Counted from the first letter of the stretch, positions 1 through 12,080 are shown. The stretch is 64,000 nt of DNA from Apostichopus japonicus (GCF_037975245.1 NC_092564.1:28624984-28688983), one strand, 5' to 3'. Program-made: numbers and translations. The notes: a model not told the origin generated them from the sequence alone.

Positions 1-429
1 CTCAGAAGAATTATCTGTAAGGTTTAAATGTTCAATGCATTTCCCATAAATATTCTGCTCTTTGTGAGCAATGTTTTACGTGGGAACATTTGGCTTATTT
101 AAGTGACAAACCTAATATGATAGTATGAATTGAATGAGTCATTGTATTTTCGGTACTACACACAAATACATAGGGTCTTACTTCCTAAACCACAAATACA
201 ATTCCTATATACATATAGGTATATATGACACATATGCAACGCATGCGCATATCACACATACACAAAGATCCTATGTCCTATCATACATATATAGAACCTA
301 CATGACACAAACGTAAAGCATGTGTAGTCACACATAAAGAGATCCTATGTTTGTTTCATACCATCATATTAACTATCAAACAAACATATCTCACATAACA
401 AATATGTCCTATCCTATCACACATATACA
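1..429. repeat. Degenerate CATA/CCTATGT minisatellite-like tract
   Basis: From about 150 to 429 the sequence is a loose tandem of motifs such as ACATATAG, TCCTATGT and CACACATA. The same kind of sequence resumes at 1337-1450 on the far side of the hAT-like element. The simplest reading is one low-complexity tract split by that insertion. I see no gene here. Bases 1-150 hold nothing recognisable. Confidence 0.5.
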
Positions 430-1336
430 CAGGGGCGTAGCGAGCGGGGGGGGTGTGGGGGGTGTCACACCCCCCCAATAATTTGGTCGCTGTCGGCAAA
501 TTTCGGGTCTGTCGGCAAAAGGAGAAAAGGGGAAGAGAGCGGAAGGGGAAGAAAGAAGGAAAGCTGAATAGAGAAAAGGAGAACGGGAGCTTCTTCCGTG
601 CCAAATTTGACTTAAATATGCACCAGATTGCATCTAAGGACGTTTCAAAACTAAAAATTTTCCAAATGGGAGGGGTATACCCCCTACCCTTAGACCCCTC
701 CCCCATTTCAGTCACCACTTCCAGATCCGTCGGCAAATCAAATTTGACTTAAAATATGCACCAGATTGCATCTAAGGACGTTTCAAAACTAAAAATTTTC
801 CAAATGGGAGGGGTAGACCCCCTACCCTTAGACCCCTCCCCCATTTCAGTCACCACTTCCAGATCCGTCGGCAAATCAAATTTGACTTAAAATATGCACC
901 AGATTGCATCTAAGGACGTTTCAAAACTAAAAATTTTCCAAAGGGGAGGGGTAGACCCCCTCCCCTTAGACCCCTCCCCCATTTCAGTCACCACTTCCAG
1001 ATCCGTCGGCAAATCAAATTTGACTTAAAATATGCACCAGATTGCATCTAAGGACGTTTCAAAACTAAAAATTTTCCAAAGGGGAGGGGGACACCCCCTC
1101 CCCTTAGACCCCTCCCCAATTTCAGTCACCACTTCCAGATCCGTCGGCAAATCAAATTTGACTTAAAATATGCACCAGATTGCATCTAAGGACGTTTCAA
1201 AACTAAAAAATTGCCAAAGGGGAGGGGGACACCCCCTCCCCTTAGACCCCTCCCCCATTTCAGTCACCACTTCCAGATCCGTCGGCAAATCAAATTCTCC
1301 ACACCCCCCAACAAAAAGACCTTCGCTACGCCCCTG
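430..1336. mobile_element. hAT-like non-autonomous DNA transposon with internal 138-bp repeats
   Basis: The element begins CAGGGGCGTAGCGAG and ends CTTCGCTACGCCCCTG, giving terminal inverted repeats of about 14 bp. It is flanked by an 8-bp near-duplication, CATATACA at 422-429 and CATATACG at 1337-1344 (7 of 8 match). The CAGGG-type termini plus an 8-bp target duplication fit the hAT superfamily. It has no transposase; the ORFs inside are artefacts of the tandem repeat. A G-rich/C-rich hairpin lies just inside the left end (about 446-476). Confidence 0.8.
601..1300. repeat. Five tandem copies of a 138-bp unit
   Basis: The motif ATGCACCAGATTGCATCTAA starts at 618, 756, 894, 1032 and 1170, exactly 138 bp apart each time. 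Units are nearly identical and differ mainly in the pyrimidine-rich stretch. The array fills most of the hAT-like element, so it is best seen as internal amplification of that element. Confidence 0.9.
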
Positions 1337-1344
1337 CATATACG

Positions 1345-3778
1345 CAGGTCCTATAAAACATATATACGTCCCATTATACATACGTAGCTCCTATGTCCTT
1401 TCACACAAACATAGGTCATATGACACATACCTAGGTCGAATGGTAATGTCACATACATGTGACCAAGACTTTATATTCTACCTCAAGTTATTTGGCCTTG
1501 GAAATGAATGTTCTTAGTTTATAGGTGGAAGTTATAGTAAGAAAACTCAAGTCCTGGATTTCACGACATAAATAATGCATGAAAATGTGACTTACAAATT
1601 GGAGGTGTTTGGGTGTGTGCCGTCGTCCCAATCATATACATTATTTGATTTGTAAAGACCTATCCACAGCTCATCTGATAAATCTAAGGAAGATATCTGT
1701 CTAACGACCCAATCCTGAAAGAAAGACATATAATGTTTTACTTTTACACAGTAGTTATACATTCCGCGACTAACGAATACTCTATACTAGAATGATGAAT
1801 AATTTCGCTCAGATCATAATAAGGAAAATTAACTGATCACATCAATCTGAATTAATTGTATCAATTAGCAAAAAGGGTAAAAAGCTGATCTCTATTACAG
1901 GTTCAGATTTATCTAGTTTTATACGGTAAGCCCTGACTGTTAATCTGGATGAAGTCAATTGGAATATAAATCTGGCCAATGTACAGGCCACGTTAACTAC
2001 CTTACTCCTTTCTCTCACTCTCTCCTATAGCTCACCGAACGAGACGAGAGTTCACAGCCTAATGGCGACTGTACATGCATAGGCTTAACTTAAGGCTTAA
2101 GAATTGAAAAACACTCATGTAAGTACATGTTTCTTGGTATTTCCTATTTCGTATTTGTATTTATTTTTATTTTTATTTTATTTCCAACTTTTTATTTCCT
2201 ATAATTGCATGTTGTATTGTTTACTACTCTAAGTTTGGGGGGAATTGACCCTTTAGAACACATAAGGCTCAGCGGTGAAAACAACTGGATTACGTAGCCT
2301 AGCACATAGTTCATTCGGTCAGTTCCTAAGATCAGCTAGCTCCCTGCTATAGGCTGCAACACAAAAACTCCATAGAACTGTTATTAACTTGTGAGAAGGC
2401 CTTGGCTTTGATAAACGACTTTAAGCAACCAACCATTTTCTTTTCATTCCTTTTGGTCTCAAATAACATGCTTACAATGTATTCCAAATTTGTCAATAAA
2501 TAACTGTTTTGCATGTCTGCCAATTACTGGCTGTCCTGATGTTTGTATGAAATTAGAAGAACAGGTTTTGGTCGAGTTATTAGAATTACAATAACAGTTA
2601 GGCCTGAACTGAGTAGTTGACGTCATCATCTAATTATAGCCTTAAAGGAGCATTCCATATCTTTCATATAGATTAAATGTGATTAACTTGAAAACCGGAA
2701 TAACCGGACACAAAGCTAGCACTCTGAGTGTCTTTTTCGTCGGTCTATGATTTTAAAGAATATATTGTTCTGCCTAAAATTATCTTTGCGTCACATACAA
2801 AATGCAAATTGGAAATGTTCAAATTTTGGAACTGTTTGTTTTATTATCATATGAAACTTTTTTGGGAATATTTTGATGACTTAATGTGAACCTTCAAAAT
2901 ATATCAATATATGTGCAAGTGATGTTTTTATTTTCTTAGTGACTTTTATTTCTGAGACAAACCAATTCATTACGAGGAAGTCAATTTGCGTTTTAGGGCG
3001 CTATACAAGGGGGTCATAAAACATAAGGATCATATCCTGTTGAAAAGTGTGAGAAAGTGTATGGTACATCCCGAACGCACATTAGTAGACATTTTGGGAT
3101 TACTTTGAGATATTGATCAACGATCACAATAATTAACCATTGCCCTAAACGTAGCGCGGAGCCAACGTGGCACCCCACCCCCCCCCCCCTCCTACACATT
3201 TTAGAGGCCCCTCATATTTCAGCTGTCTTTAAATGCAGCCAGTGTCTTATAAAGGTGGGCGACCATGCATGATAGATCAGCGAGATTTGAATACGTGAGA
3301 TGTGTTGACCTGATATTCATACCGAACAGAAATACCAAACACTGGGGCAGTGCTAACACTGCGGTTATGACTAACAACACTATTGTGGGGATATCGTTAA
3401 ATGTGGCAGTGACGTTAGCTAACTAGTAATGTCATGACCCCCCCCCCCAACACACACACACCCACACTCAAACCTGCGTCCACATGCTCACAAGCTAATT
3501 TCGTCAGCGGAATTCACTGAGAAACTTGTTACTAAATATGGAAAGAATTAAGAATAAAGACAAACGAGGTGATTTTATCTTCATGCGTCACCATGAGAAT
3601 GACTATATAGGCCTACACAATGGCAGCCCTATACATAACCTGATTTTTCAAGACACACTATATAGATAGTATAAACATTTGCACATAGCACTCAACTCCA
3701 ACCCGGGCACGAGCCCCATGCATTACAGGCACCACGTACTACCATAAGAATGTAATCAAAGATATATAAATTACTTAC
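1345..3778. other. No gene recognised; AT-rich DNA with poly-C tracts
   Basis: No exon with convincing coding character was found on either strand. Poly-C tracts occur near 3176-3191 and 3439-3449. This is where the missing downstream exon or exons of the C-type lectin on the minus strand should lie. I looked for the conserved Trp-Asn-Asp and terminal Cys features of that domain and did not find them. Confidence 0.4.
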
Positions 3779-3948
3779 CCATGTATCTTGATCTTCGATA
3801 GCTGTTAGGTTCGCAGACCTGTCATCGCATTCCGTTCTAGCATTACTCCAGTTTTCTTTATTTGTGCCGCTAAAAAGTTCACTGAACAAGTAACAATTGT
3901 CGTGGTAGATTTTCCATTTGTCATCGCACACGTTATCGGAAGTAACCC
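3779..3948 (-). CDS. C-type lectin exon 2: N-terminal half of the CTLD
   Basis: The acceptor is TTTTATTTAG just above 3948, and the donor GTAAGT follows ACATGG at 3779. The 170-nt exon encodes the first CTLD cysteine pair (CDDKW and NCYLF), the WSNAR helix motif, a Cys in TECDD and the NLTAIEDQ strand. All are family hallmarks in the right order. It ends in phase 0 after a Trp codon. Confidence 0.8.
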
Positions 3949-4373
3949 CTAAATAAAATAAAATAAGACATAGAAATAAAGTATGACCCGTGTCCCACTT
4001 GTTGCAATTCTTTAATCAGTGTACAGAGACACACGTATTGCATTTCGCTCTTCAACTGTCATCCTCTTGAATTCCAACTTTCTATTCCTCACGAGAAGAT
4101 TTTTAGTTTATTTCAAGCTGCTAAAAACATATATTAATATATACATCATAGTGGTCATTACTTTATGTATATACAGGCCTTTGCTGTTCGTGTATAATAG
4201 ACGCATATGCCTCGCAATTGTATAGGTATAGGACTATAACTTATTCTTCCAAAAATGGACAATTGAAAAAAAATACTACAAAGAATACGAAAGTTATAGG
4301 ACTCACCCTCAAATAAGCAGACCATGGAAATTAGCCCTATAATAATAATATATAATCCTTGGTTAAGCTCCAT
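3779..4373 (-). CDS. Secreted C-type lectin-like protein, partial (two exons)
   Basis: Two minus-strand exons join in frame across a 358-bp intron to give a signal peptide followed by the N-terminal half of a C-type lectin domain. Exon 1 (4373-4307) starts at ATG 4373 and encodes MELNQG, a hydrophobic isoleucine-rich core and CLFEG. Exon 2 (3948-3779) encodes CDDKW, CYLF, NWSNA and the helix-2 region. The phases agree: exon 1 ends with one base of a Gly codon and exon 2 supplies the other two. Proteins of this family are usually secreted carbohydrate binders, often in immunity. The C-terminal half, which carries the ligand-binding loop and the last two cysteines, is not visible downstream, so ligand type cannot be judged. 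The frame is also open upstream of ATG 4373, but that ATG places the signal peptide at the N-terminus. Confidence 0.7.
4307..4373 (-). CDS. C-type lectin exon 1: signal peptide
   Basis: ATG at 4373-4371 follows TATATA. It is followed by 22 codons with a hydrophobic stretch (YIIIIGLISMVCLF) typical of a signal peptide. The exon ends GAG-G before the donor GTGAGT at 4306-4301. The phase-1 end matches the next exon. Confidence 0.65.
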
Positions 4374-6190
4374 TATATAGGTGAGTTCCAGTCCAAGCGT
4401 CGACCCAGGCTGTGTAAACGTTCGTTCAGTGCGTGTGTGGGATCGAACGAGTATTTTAACGAACTGGTAAACGGTCCACTTAGGAGTCTCCTTCAGTACC
4501 AGTGTGTCAGAGATCATACAGTACATCACTTGTCAACACAACAAAACGTCTTGACACTGATGTTTACAACTGCCATAAATCTTCTTTCATGTAGGCTTTA
4601 TATAATGCGGATTGTATAGTTGTTTACAGAATGCATATATTGTGACCTGGATATATGGTAACGCTTTTAGTAGACAGTTAAATATGACTTATAATATTTT
4701 ACACCATTGAATGGACTTGATTGACAAAACTCGTTCTATAACTTAATCGTTTACCGCGTTCATTACCGTAACGAGAACCTGTCCCTAGGGAAACTATTAC
4801 CTTTCTAGATGAACCCTTTTGTAAACAAGCTGACCAAGGAAGTGAAATAAGTTTAACACGTACGTTACGTAGTTAAATACTACATATTAATATAGTCTTG
4901 CACGTAGAGATACACCGAATTGCTGGGAAATGTTACTGAAACGGTTCAGATGTCATGGAACGGCCGGCCGAATGTTTTATTTCTGGTTCAGTTCAATTGG
5001 TTGTGTAAAACTGAGAATATCACATTGCTGTTTCTCTGCAGTCTACAGTAACTGGTATGGAGACTCTTATACACTATATTGAGTACTTAAGCAATATCAA
5101 GAAATACACTTCAAAACTATGCATACAGTTATTAAGATATAAAACTAGATGAACTTAGTACCTTCCACGGCATGCAGCTATCTATATATAGCACCACAAT
5201 GCCATAGATTCTACCAATGGCAAATCGAAACTGAAATTAAATACGCTTTTCCGTTACCTTAGGTATTATCGATATTAAAAGACATTAATATATTTTTTTT
5301 ATATAATCAGGAGGGCGTCCTGATCCACTGATATCCATGATTTTGGCAACAATCAAAAAAGTCGCGATTTTGGGCCAAATTAGGAGAAAACAAAATTGGG
5401 GGCTAAACATCCAGTATCTGAGATTGGTCAGGATGCCTTTTATGGTCATCCAGGGTCCCAGTGGATGATTTACAACTTGTTGAACTTGTGTAAGAGAACC
5501 ACATTTAGGAGAAAAAGCCTGTTGTTTTTTGTGGAGGTCAGAGTTCATATGGGTTCAAAATGTGAAAACCTTGTGAACATGATATCTCATGGAGGGAAGC
5601 TTGGACCAGTCTAATATTTAGTATGTAGTTGCGACATGTTCTGTACAAGAAGCATATCGTTTTTGGACTCACCAGACGCCAAACAGCCTGGGTAAATGTT
5701 GTGTAAATTGTAGTAAGTTAGGCAAAACAGTCATGACTGCGCGCCCTTAAGGTGGCATTCTCCTAATAGCGTCTATATCAATCCGCCGCAAGTGTTCTCC
5801 TTCATGAAAAGTGTCAATTAGGAGCAGGAGAACAACTTTTTGTGCTATGTTATCAACTAGGATGTGTTTTTTTTTTGTGGCTTGGATGTTAAATAACATG
5901 AATGGAAGCATATGTGGTTAAAAAATATGGGTAAATTGAGGCAAGTTTAGACCAGTTTAGCCCTCCCATGAGCAGCGTACGAAGATTGTTTACGACTGAG
6001 TGAAGAGGTTTGTTTACAAGTGACGAAATGTTCCGGCTCTCGTAGCAAAACTTAGGCATGGTCATGGCACGGAAAATTGATGGTGCCATGAAAGGCCAAC
6101 TTGTCGGCTATCCAGTGATGGGTAGCGTTTAGCAAATGAAAACTACCAGATAGTCCTGCCGGTCTCGAACTTTCAGGATCACAAACTTTT
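4374..6190. other. No gene recognised
   Basis: This AT-rich stretch has no exon I can support. Short ORFs near 5285-5614 and 5889-6089 overlap on opposite strands and show no domain or splice context. A promoter for the lectin gene should lie just above 4373, but apart from TATATA next to the start codon no element could be recognised. Confidence 0.4.
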
Positions 6191-6229
6191 TGGGCCACCG
6201 ATGTTGCAGCTTCTTAAAAGATATATGTA

Positions 6230-6258
6230 TAATATATATATATATATATATATATAAC
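6230..6258. repeat. (TA)n microsatellite
   Basis: A pure alternating TA run lies here, and a second shorter run sits at about 6658-6675. Each lies beside a copy of the direct repeat CCAACTCATTACGATTTTCA (near 6264 and 6633), so the two runs are probably parts of one duplicated segment. Confidence 0.8.
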
Positions 6259-6534
6259 TCATTACTCCAACTCATTACGATTTTCATTGATATATATTCA
6301 TTTGCCTTTGTCGTTTACCTCCATTGCATTAACATAAAGTCTGTTGAAAGTATCTCTTTCGAGATCCGGCTTTAGGAATCACAAATGATTTCGAGTTGGT
6401 TAGCATCATGTTTGATCTCTAGAGTAAGGCAAATATGTCACCAAAAACAGAAGTAGTATTGTTCGATAAAGGTGACAAACGCCTACAGTGGAATTACGAC
6501 CTTCCTTACCGGTTTCGAACCTCTGCGAACCTCA

Positions 6535-6606
6535 GCGTCCATAGCCTAGTGGTTAGGGTGTCCGCGTACAGAGCGGAAGGCCCGTGGTTCGAATCCCGGT
6601 GGAGGC
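6535..6606 (+). tRNA. tRNA-like sequence (anticodon loop reads ACA), probably a pseudogene or SINE head
   Basis: A 72-nt segment folds roughly as a tRNA. The acceptor arms GCGTCCA and TGGAGGC have one mismatch. An A-box-like segment is followed by a perfect 5-bp anticodon stem (TCCGC/GCGGA) with loop GTACAGA, and the B box is GGTTCGAATCC. The T stem has two mismatches and the anticodon would be ACA, which cytosolic tRNAs rarely use. Both facts favour a tRNA-derived repeat over a working gene. Confidence 0.45.
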
Positions 6607-6689
6607 TGAAAGTTTTTTCACTGTTCTTGATTTTCCAACTCATTACGATTTTCATTGATATATATATATATATAGCACTAAGATATGCA

Positions 6690-8277
6690 GTTTTTTCCTT
6701 GAAATAGCAAGAGATAAATTGGAGAATACTGTTATGAAGGCTGTACTTAAAACACTTGAAAAATTGCTTTTTTAAATTTTAAAGAACATTTTGGCAGAAT
6801 TTTTTTCTGGAGAAATCTATCTTTATTTCATGCATAGTTTTGAATACTTCTGCAATACCATAAGACCATTTCTGCCCTGCACCTAAAAATATCGGTACTT
6901 TTTCTCTCTCTCATGCATGTTTTCAAAAGTGCTCTTCTCAAGGGTATCGTGTTGAAAATTTTCTCAGATTTTCAGATGGAAATTATGAAAGGTTTTTCGT
7001 TAAGGATGGTCATGTGATGATGCTAAAAGATAATCTAATGCATAAATAGTCTGTAAATTCAGAAAAGAGGAATTTATAGGTATCCTATGCCAGGAATCTT
7101 CAATTGATTCCTAGCCAAAATGCAAAAGAGAATCTAGGCGTGTATATGAATGCAGGAAAACGTATGTATATGTAATGTTCCAACTTGTAAACGGGATGAC
7201 TCACCAAGCATATCTTGCATGAATTTCATGAAAATTAGGATGTAAATTTACAGCACTGAATTATTTGGCTGCTCCAGTTATTGAGCAGAGTCAAAGGTCA
7301 ATTGAGGTCATCAGCGGCCAAAATACAAAAACCTCGTAGTCGAGTTTAGTGAACATAGGCCTATGTAGCATCGGTCAAATGTCAGTTAGGTGGTAGGTCC
7401 CCCTCACTGAGCATTACACTTTGAGCAGTTCTGTTAAGAGGTCAAATGTAAATTGGAGACATCAGCTACCAAAGGTCTCAAATCCTTGTCGAACTAGCTT
7501 CAAACACAAAGCTGTGATGATCCTCATGCCCAGAAATGTACAAGAACTGAATGTTCTATGAAGAGGTCAAAGGTCACTTAGGGTCAAATTCTGACCACCT
7601 TGATAACTCCAAAAGTTAAGGTCGGATAAATCCCACACCTGGTATGATGGTGCCCCCACTGTGAGTTCTCCATTGCAATCATTTCCTTTTGGTGAACATA
7701 ATTTGGTCAACTTCAGTTTTAGTTTGTGAAGTGGCTCAAATTACAGATAGGTCTGAGGTAACCTTAAACAATGCATAAACAGTCAATCAGGTAAATGATA
7801 TCTGCTTCAGAAGTGATAATCATGTGTTAGATGATCTTAAAACACACCTCAAGTGATCCCTGGCAGTTGTCACTAGTTGAGTCTCAATGGGGTTAACAGG
7901 CTGTCTGAAAAGTTGCCTTCTTCTGTGTAGTCTATATATTCTAGATGGCTTTGGTATTAAAAATTATTTTAGTGTATTGAAGGGGTAGGTTGGTTGCAGA
8001 GCTGATTTGCTAGCTCAAAAAAAGGTTAAAGCTAATGTCCATTTGCTCATACATATTCAACATCTATGGGTCTATATTTCACATAAAAGGACTGTTCTTT
8101 CTTGATTTTAACCCATTTTGGGCCATAAAACTTATGTAGGCTACTGTAAAAACGTTATCAGTGACTGAATAGGTTGATGTCCAAAGAGTGAGTTAGTACA
8201 CTTGTTGTGGTCTAGGGAGTTTGAAATGTCTGATCATGTCTGGTTCTCACTTAATTTCTTGAACAAATGTTAACTCA
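6690..8277. other. No gene; dispersed AGGTCA-rich sequence
   Basis: No coding exon seen. From about 7285 to 7590 the motif GAGGTCAAAGGTCA and near variants recur three times with related flanks, suggesting an old dispersed repeat. The remainder is unremarkable AT-rich sequence. Confidence 0.35.
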
Positions 8278-8285
8278 CTTGACTC

Positions 8286-9818
8286 CAGGGACGTAGCCAG
8301 GGGGGAGCAGGGGGAGCGACCGCTCCCCCCCTTTAAGTGTCGATTTTTTTTTTTTTATAAACTGTCGTTTTTTTAGCATGGTATATTGTCAGTGCTCTTT
8401 TGATCTTGAATACTTGTCAGCTCCGTTAACTCGATTGTAATCGTAGTAACATTCACGCCTACTGATTCAACTACTTACTTAGTTTGGCAGATGCAATAAG
8501 CTAAATTAAGCCTATAGCCTATTAGAAGCCTACAGTTGGCCACTGCGTAATAAAATACATATTGCCTACCTAACCGCACTCTATGGAATGTCACGAACCG
8601 TATGCACAACAACGTCGACAACGTTCGTTCTCATCCTTTCTATGATTCGTCTTAAGTTGTTGCACGAACAGCATGTTATGAGGCTAAGCTAGCAATCGTA
8701 TGTGATACGCACTTCCTATAAATAATTATTGCACTGCTAATACACTGCGATAACGATATTTGTTTTTAGGCTACTGCATATCTGGCTATATTACAAAATA
8801 TGAAAGTTTATATTGTCCATCAGTTAAGTTCGTCAAATGTATTAAAGTCCAGACATTGGTCAACAAACAAGAATCATCCTACTGGAAAAATTGAAAAAGA
8901 GCACTGTGTTTGTCTTCTGATATATAAGTAAAAGAACATGTGAAAGAATTCAAACAGGAATGAAAAATCTGCTGATAATATCATATCATATGATCAGGGG
9001 CGTAGCCAGTATGTAGCACTGTAGGCCCGGGCCTACACTTTTTTGGGCCAAGTTATCTTTTTTTAAAAACACCCATAATTCAAATCGATAAGCTTGCTGG
9101 ACGAGTTTAAGAGTCTATAGACATAAAAAACTATTGAAATGAACGTAGCAAGAATATGGCTAAATTAGGTGACCTATTCTTCTGTCATCTAGGCTGTCAT
9201 TTCTATTGCGTGCCGTTTCATTCAACACTCTACCCGACGAAAAAGTGTAGAATCCGATCTTGTCAGTTTTTTAACATCTAGTTAAGAACCCGTTAACGCA
9301 GATAATATTTCAGTTGAGAAAACAGTTGAGAAATTTGCATCAGATGGCAATCGTCGGATAGCTCTAGCCTTCTCTTATAAGGCTAACTTAAACATTTACT
9401 AGCTACAGTTGTATCAAAGACAATTACTGGCTATAGTTATATCAAAGACATTTCTGGCCTATCTTTGTATCTACAAGTATCAGAAGTTGGAAAGTAAGAC
9501 TATTCTGTACATGTACCTTGCTAATTTTAAATACATTATGTGGTATTGAATTACGTACTATTTTAATTCGTTTGTTTTTGGGGTTTAAAAGTGATACTGA
9601 ATGAGGTGTCTCAAGTTAGCAAGAGGCCAGGGAACCAGAATGAACACTCGGGAAGGGCCGTTTCCGGCCATCTGGGGGGTTTGTGAAACCAAAATTTTCT
9701 TGTACGCTCCGCGCCAACCGATGGTGGCGCTCCGCTCAGATAGTAGTGCCTACAACTTTGAAAATCCATATCAATCGCAAATGTGCTCCCCCCTTTCAAA
9801 TTCCTGGCTACGTCACTG
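8286..9818. mobile_element. hAT-like non-autonomous element, exact 8-bp target duplication
   Basis: The left end is CAGGGACGTAGCCAGG and the right end CCTGGCTACGTCACTG, inverted repeats of about 16 bp. Both sides carry CTTGACTC (8278-8285 and 9819-9826), a perfect 8-bp target duplication. No transposase is encoded. A second left-end-like motif, CAGGGGCGTAGCCAG, occurs inside near 8996 and may mark a nested or rearranged copy. The right third (about 9650-9740) is shared with the elements at 10131-11491 and 29550-29853. Confidence 0.85.
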
Positions 9819-9826
9819 CTTGACTC

Positions 9827-10122
9827 TACATCAGTCAGATAGTCAAGTGGGATTTCTTGCAAATTATATGGCAAGGAATCACTATTCTTTGCCCCTGTCT
9901 AGAGAATGCTAAAACTCCTCTCTTTGGGTGGTTTAATATAGATGCAATATTTAGTTGGCACTAAGTGGACATATTTGGTAATATTTTACTCGTAAGCTGC
10001 AAAACAAGATGTGAAAAATCGGCGGTGAGTTTTTCACTTGTGCTTTCACTGGAAGAATCAAAAGAATAGCATGAGTTGAAGTTGAACCGAGGACCTCGTG
10101 ATGCTTATATTTTTTGTCTACC
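9827..10122. other. No feature recognised between two insertions
   Basis: About 300 bp between two hAT-like elements. No ORF with coding character and no repeat structure was seen. Confidence 0.4.
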
Positions 10123-10130
10123 ACTAGACC

Positions 10131-11491
10131 CATGGGCGGGATTACGGGGGGGGGGCAAGAGGGGGCATTTGCCCCCACTTTTTCCCATACCTTAGTTCAC
10201 TTTTTTGTCGTTTTTGCAGACAAATGTGCACAACCCTAATCGAAATTATTCCCCCACAACAGCTCTATCAAATAGGCCTATTTGTTTCGAATCTAAGTCG
10301 AATTTGTGTTTAACATCGTAACATGTAGCATGCAGAATAACTGGAGCTGGAGCTAGCACATCATGTTCGCAGCACAGGTTATGAATCCTGGAGCTAACTC
10401 TCTACTGTAGCGATTCAATTCTGCATGTGATGAATCCGCGGCATGTGCTACAGGGCTAGCTTCAGGAATTGATTTTCAACGTTGCTGCTCTACTGAATGC
10501 GTTGAAAAGCTAAATCCAGAGAAACGATTTACGAAAGCCAGATTTGCATATTGGGTATATCAATAATTAAATTCAATACACTGACACATGACACCCCCCC
10601 CCCCCCCCGTGTCATTCAACAATATGCAATGGCAATGCTGATGTAATTTTTTTACTGCTCGAAATCACCCCGCCTCGACTTCAGTGGCGACGGAACCGGT
10701 GGATTTGAGGGGCTTATCCCCCATGAAAAAAAGTGGGGGGGGGGTAAAGGTATGTTCAGCCCCCAATATTTGCCAAGTGCTCCAAGAAGTGGGGACCGCG
10801 GGGAGAATTTCAAAGTGGGTGCTGAACATATTCTTGATCGGTCCAATGCACAATATACTAATAATTTTAGGGGGAAAAGAACTGTCTAGATGCGATTTAT
10901 TGTTACCAGAGGTGTCATTTTTGCTGATCTAGGATTTCCTTTTTGCTTAAATTTGGACGCGCCGCGCCAACTGATGGTGGTGCACCGCCTAAATAGTGAC
11001 GTATAAGCTTCAGTTGTACATCACCATATAAGTTCTTCTATCCGTCATCCCTAAATTTAAACACGTTCATTAATTGTTTAGATGCAATTTAAAGCCTATA
11101 TGGGTGTTTATTTTACCGATCTACGGGTCCCTTATCATCAAAAATTTCGACGCTCCTTGCCAACCGATGATGGCGCTCCGCTTAGATAGTGACGTATAAC
11201 AAAAGTTGTGCATCACCATCTGACCATATGTTCTACTATCAATCCTCTTCAAATTTTTAAACGATAATTAACTATCTAGATACAATTGCAGACATGAGAT
11301 CCATATTTCAAGGATGGGTACATGCAGCTTAGAGCGCTCGGGAAGTGCCGTTTCCGGCCATCTGGAGGGTTTGTAAAGCCAAAAAATTTCTTGTACGCTC
11401 CGCGCCAACCAATGGTGGCGCTCCGCTTAGATAGTCTTGCTGGAAGGTTTGCCCCCCCCCCCCCACTTTCACAACTCAAATCCCGCCCCTG
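10131..11491. mobile_element. hAT-like non-autonomous element, exact 8-bp target duplication
   Basis: The left end CATGGGCGGGATT and the right end AATCCCGCCCCTG are imperfect inverted repeats. ACTAGACC stands on both sides (10123-10130 and 11492-11499), a perfect 8-bp duplication. Inside, the motif CGCCAACYGATGRTGGYGC recurs near 10965, 11158 and 11403, so the 3' domain has been amplified about three times. A run of about 16 C near 10591-10608 sits inside. No transposase is visible. Confidence 0.85.
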
Positions 11492-11780
11492 ACTAGACCA
11501 TTAGGGACTTGGGTGTTTTAAAATATATTCCCCAAATCCCCTCCGCTTGGGAACCTTGTCAGTTGGAGGGGTGGTAGCCAACTCGCTTCACCCGCTTGGG
11601 AGCCTTGTCAGGGGGAGGAGTGGCGGCGACTGGCATGCCACCTGGGAACCTTGTTGGCAATCATCGCAGACGGCCGGAACTACCAATTAGATATCTGTAT
11701 CATGTGATATGAATTGTCCAATGAGCCATGAGTTTAATTTGTACAAAAAACACAAACATGGCGGCTCCCACGGGAGCTAG

Positions 11781-12080
11781 TTAGACTCCGACACACCAAA
11801 ATCAACAGTGCACATCGATTCTGTAAAATTTGAAGCAGTCAAGGAACTGATGAATATCCGATGGACTAAAGTTACATTCTGCGCTAAAGAGTGGCTTAAT
11901 CTCAGCGGCAGAGAAAGTGAAATCGCCGAACGAATCCAATACATGTGGTTACTCGATGGCCTACACTACGATCAAGCAGTTGTTCAACAGCATAATATGA
12001 TGGGGTTCCACGATACGTGTTACAGGCTGCTCAGTGATTGCTGCAAGAAAACGAACATTACCAAAGGAGACCCCATATGA
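11781..12080 (+). CDS. Unidentified 100-codon ORF, possible single exon
   Basis: An open frame of 99 codons plus stop encodes a protein with even, non-repetitive composition. It includes FCAKEWLNLSGRESEIAER and GFHDTCYRLLSDCC near the C-terminus. The frame opens just after CTAG (11777-11780), a possible splice acceptor, and has no ATG before codon 24. It may therefore be a terminal exon. Just upstream, ATGGCGGCTCCCACG at 11758 resembles a first-exon start but runs into a stop after eight codons in another frame. The H-x-x-C-Y pattern resembles short Cys/His motifs in many uncharacterised invertebrate proteins; I cannot name the family. Confidence 0.4.
   Translation, partial: LDSDTPKSTVHIDSVKFEAVKELMNIRWTKVTFCAKEWLNLSGRESEIAERIQYMWLLDGLHYDQAVVQQHNMMGFHDTCYRLLSDCCKKTNITKGDPI

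Noticed and set aside
453-1517. Frames within 453-1517 on both strands
   Set aside because: They run through 138-bp tandem units of a MITE and are copied with each unit.
3014-3199. Minus-strand frame with a glycine-rich start as a small gene
   Set aside because: The glycines come from a poly-C tract; there is no splice or domain support.
7285-7590. AGGTCA repeats as nuclear-receptor binding sites
   Set aside because: They occur within a longer imperfect repeat with similar flanks and no adjacent gene, so they look like repeat sequence rather than regulatory sites.
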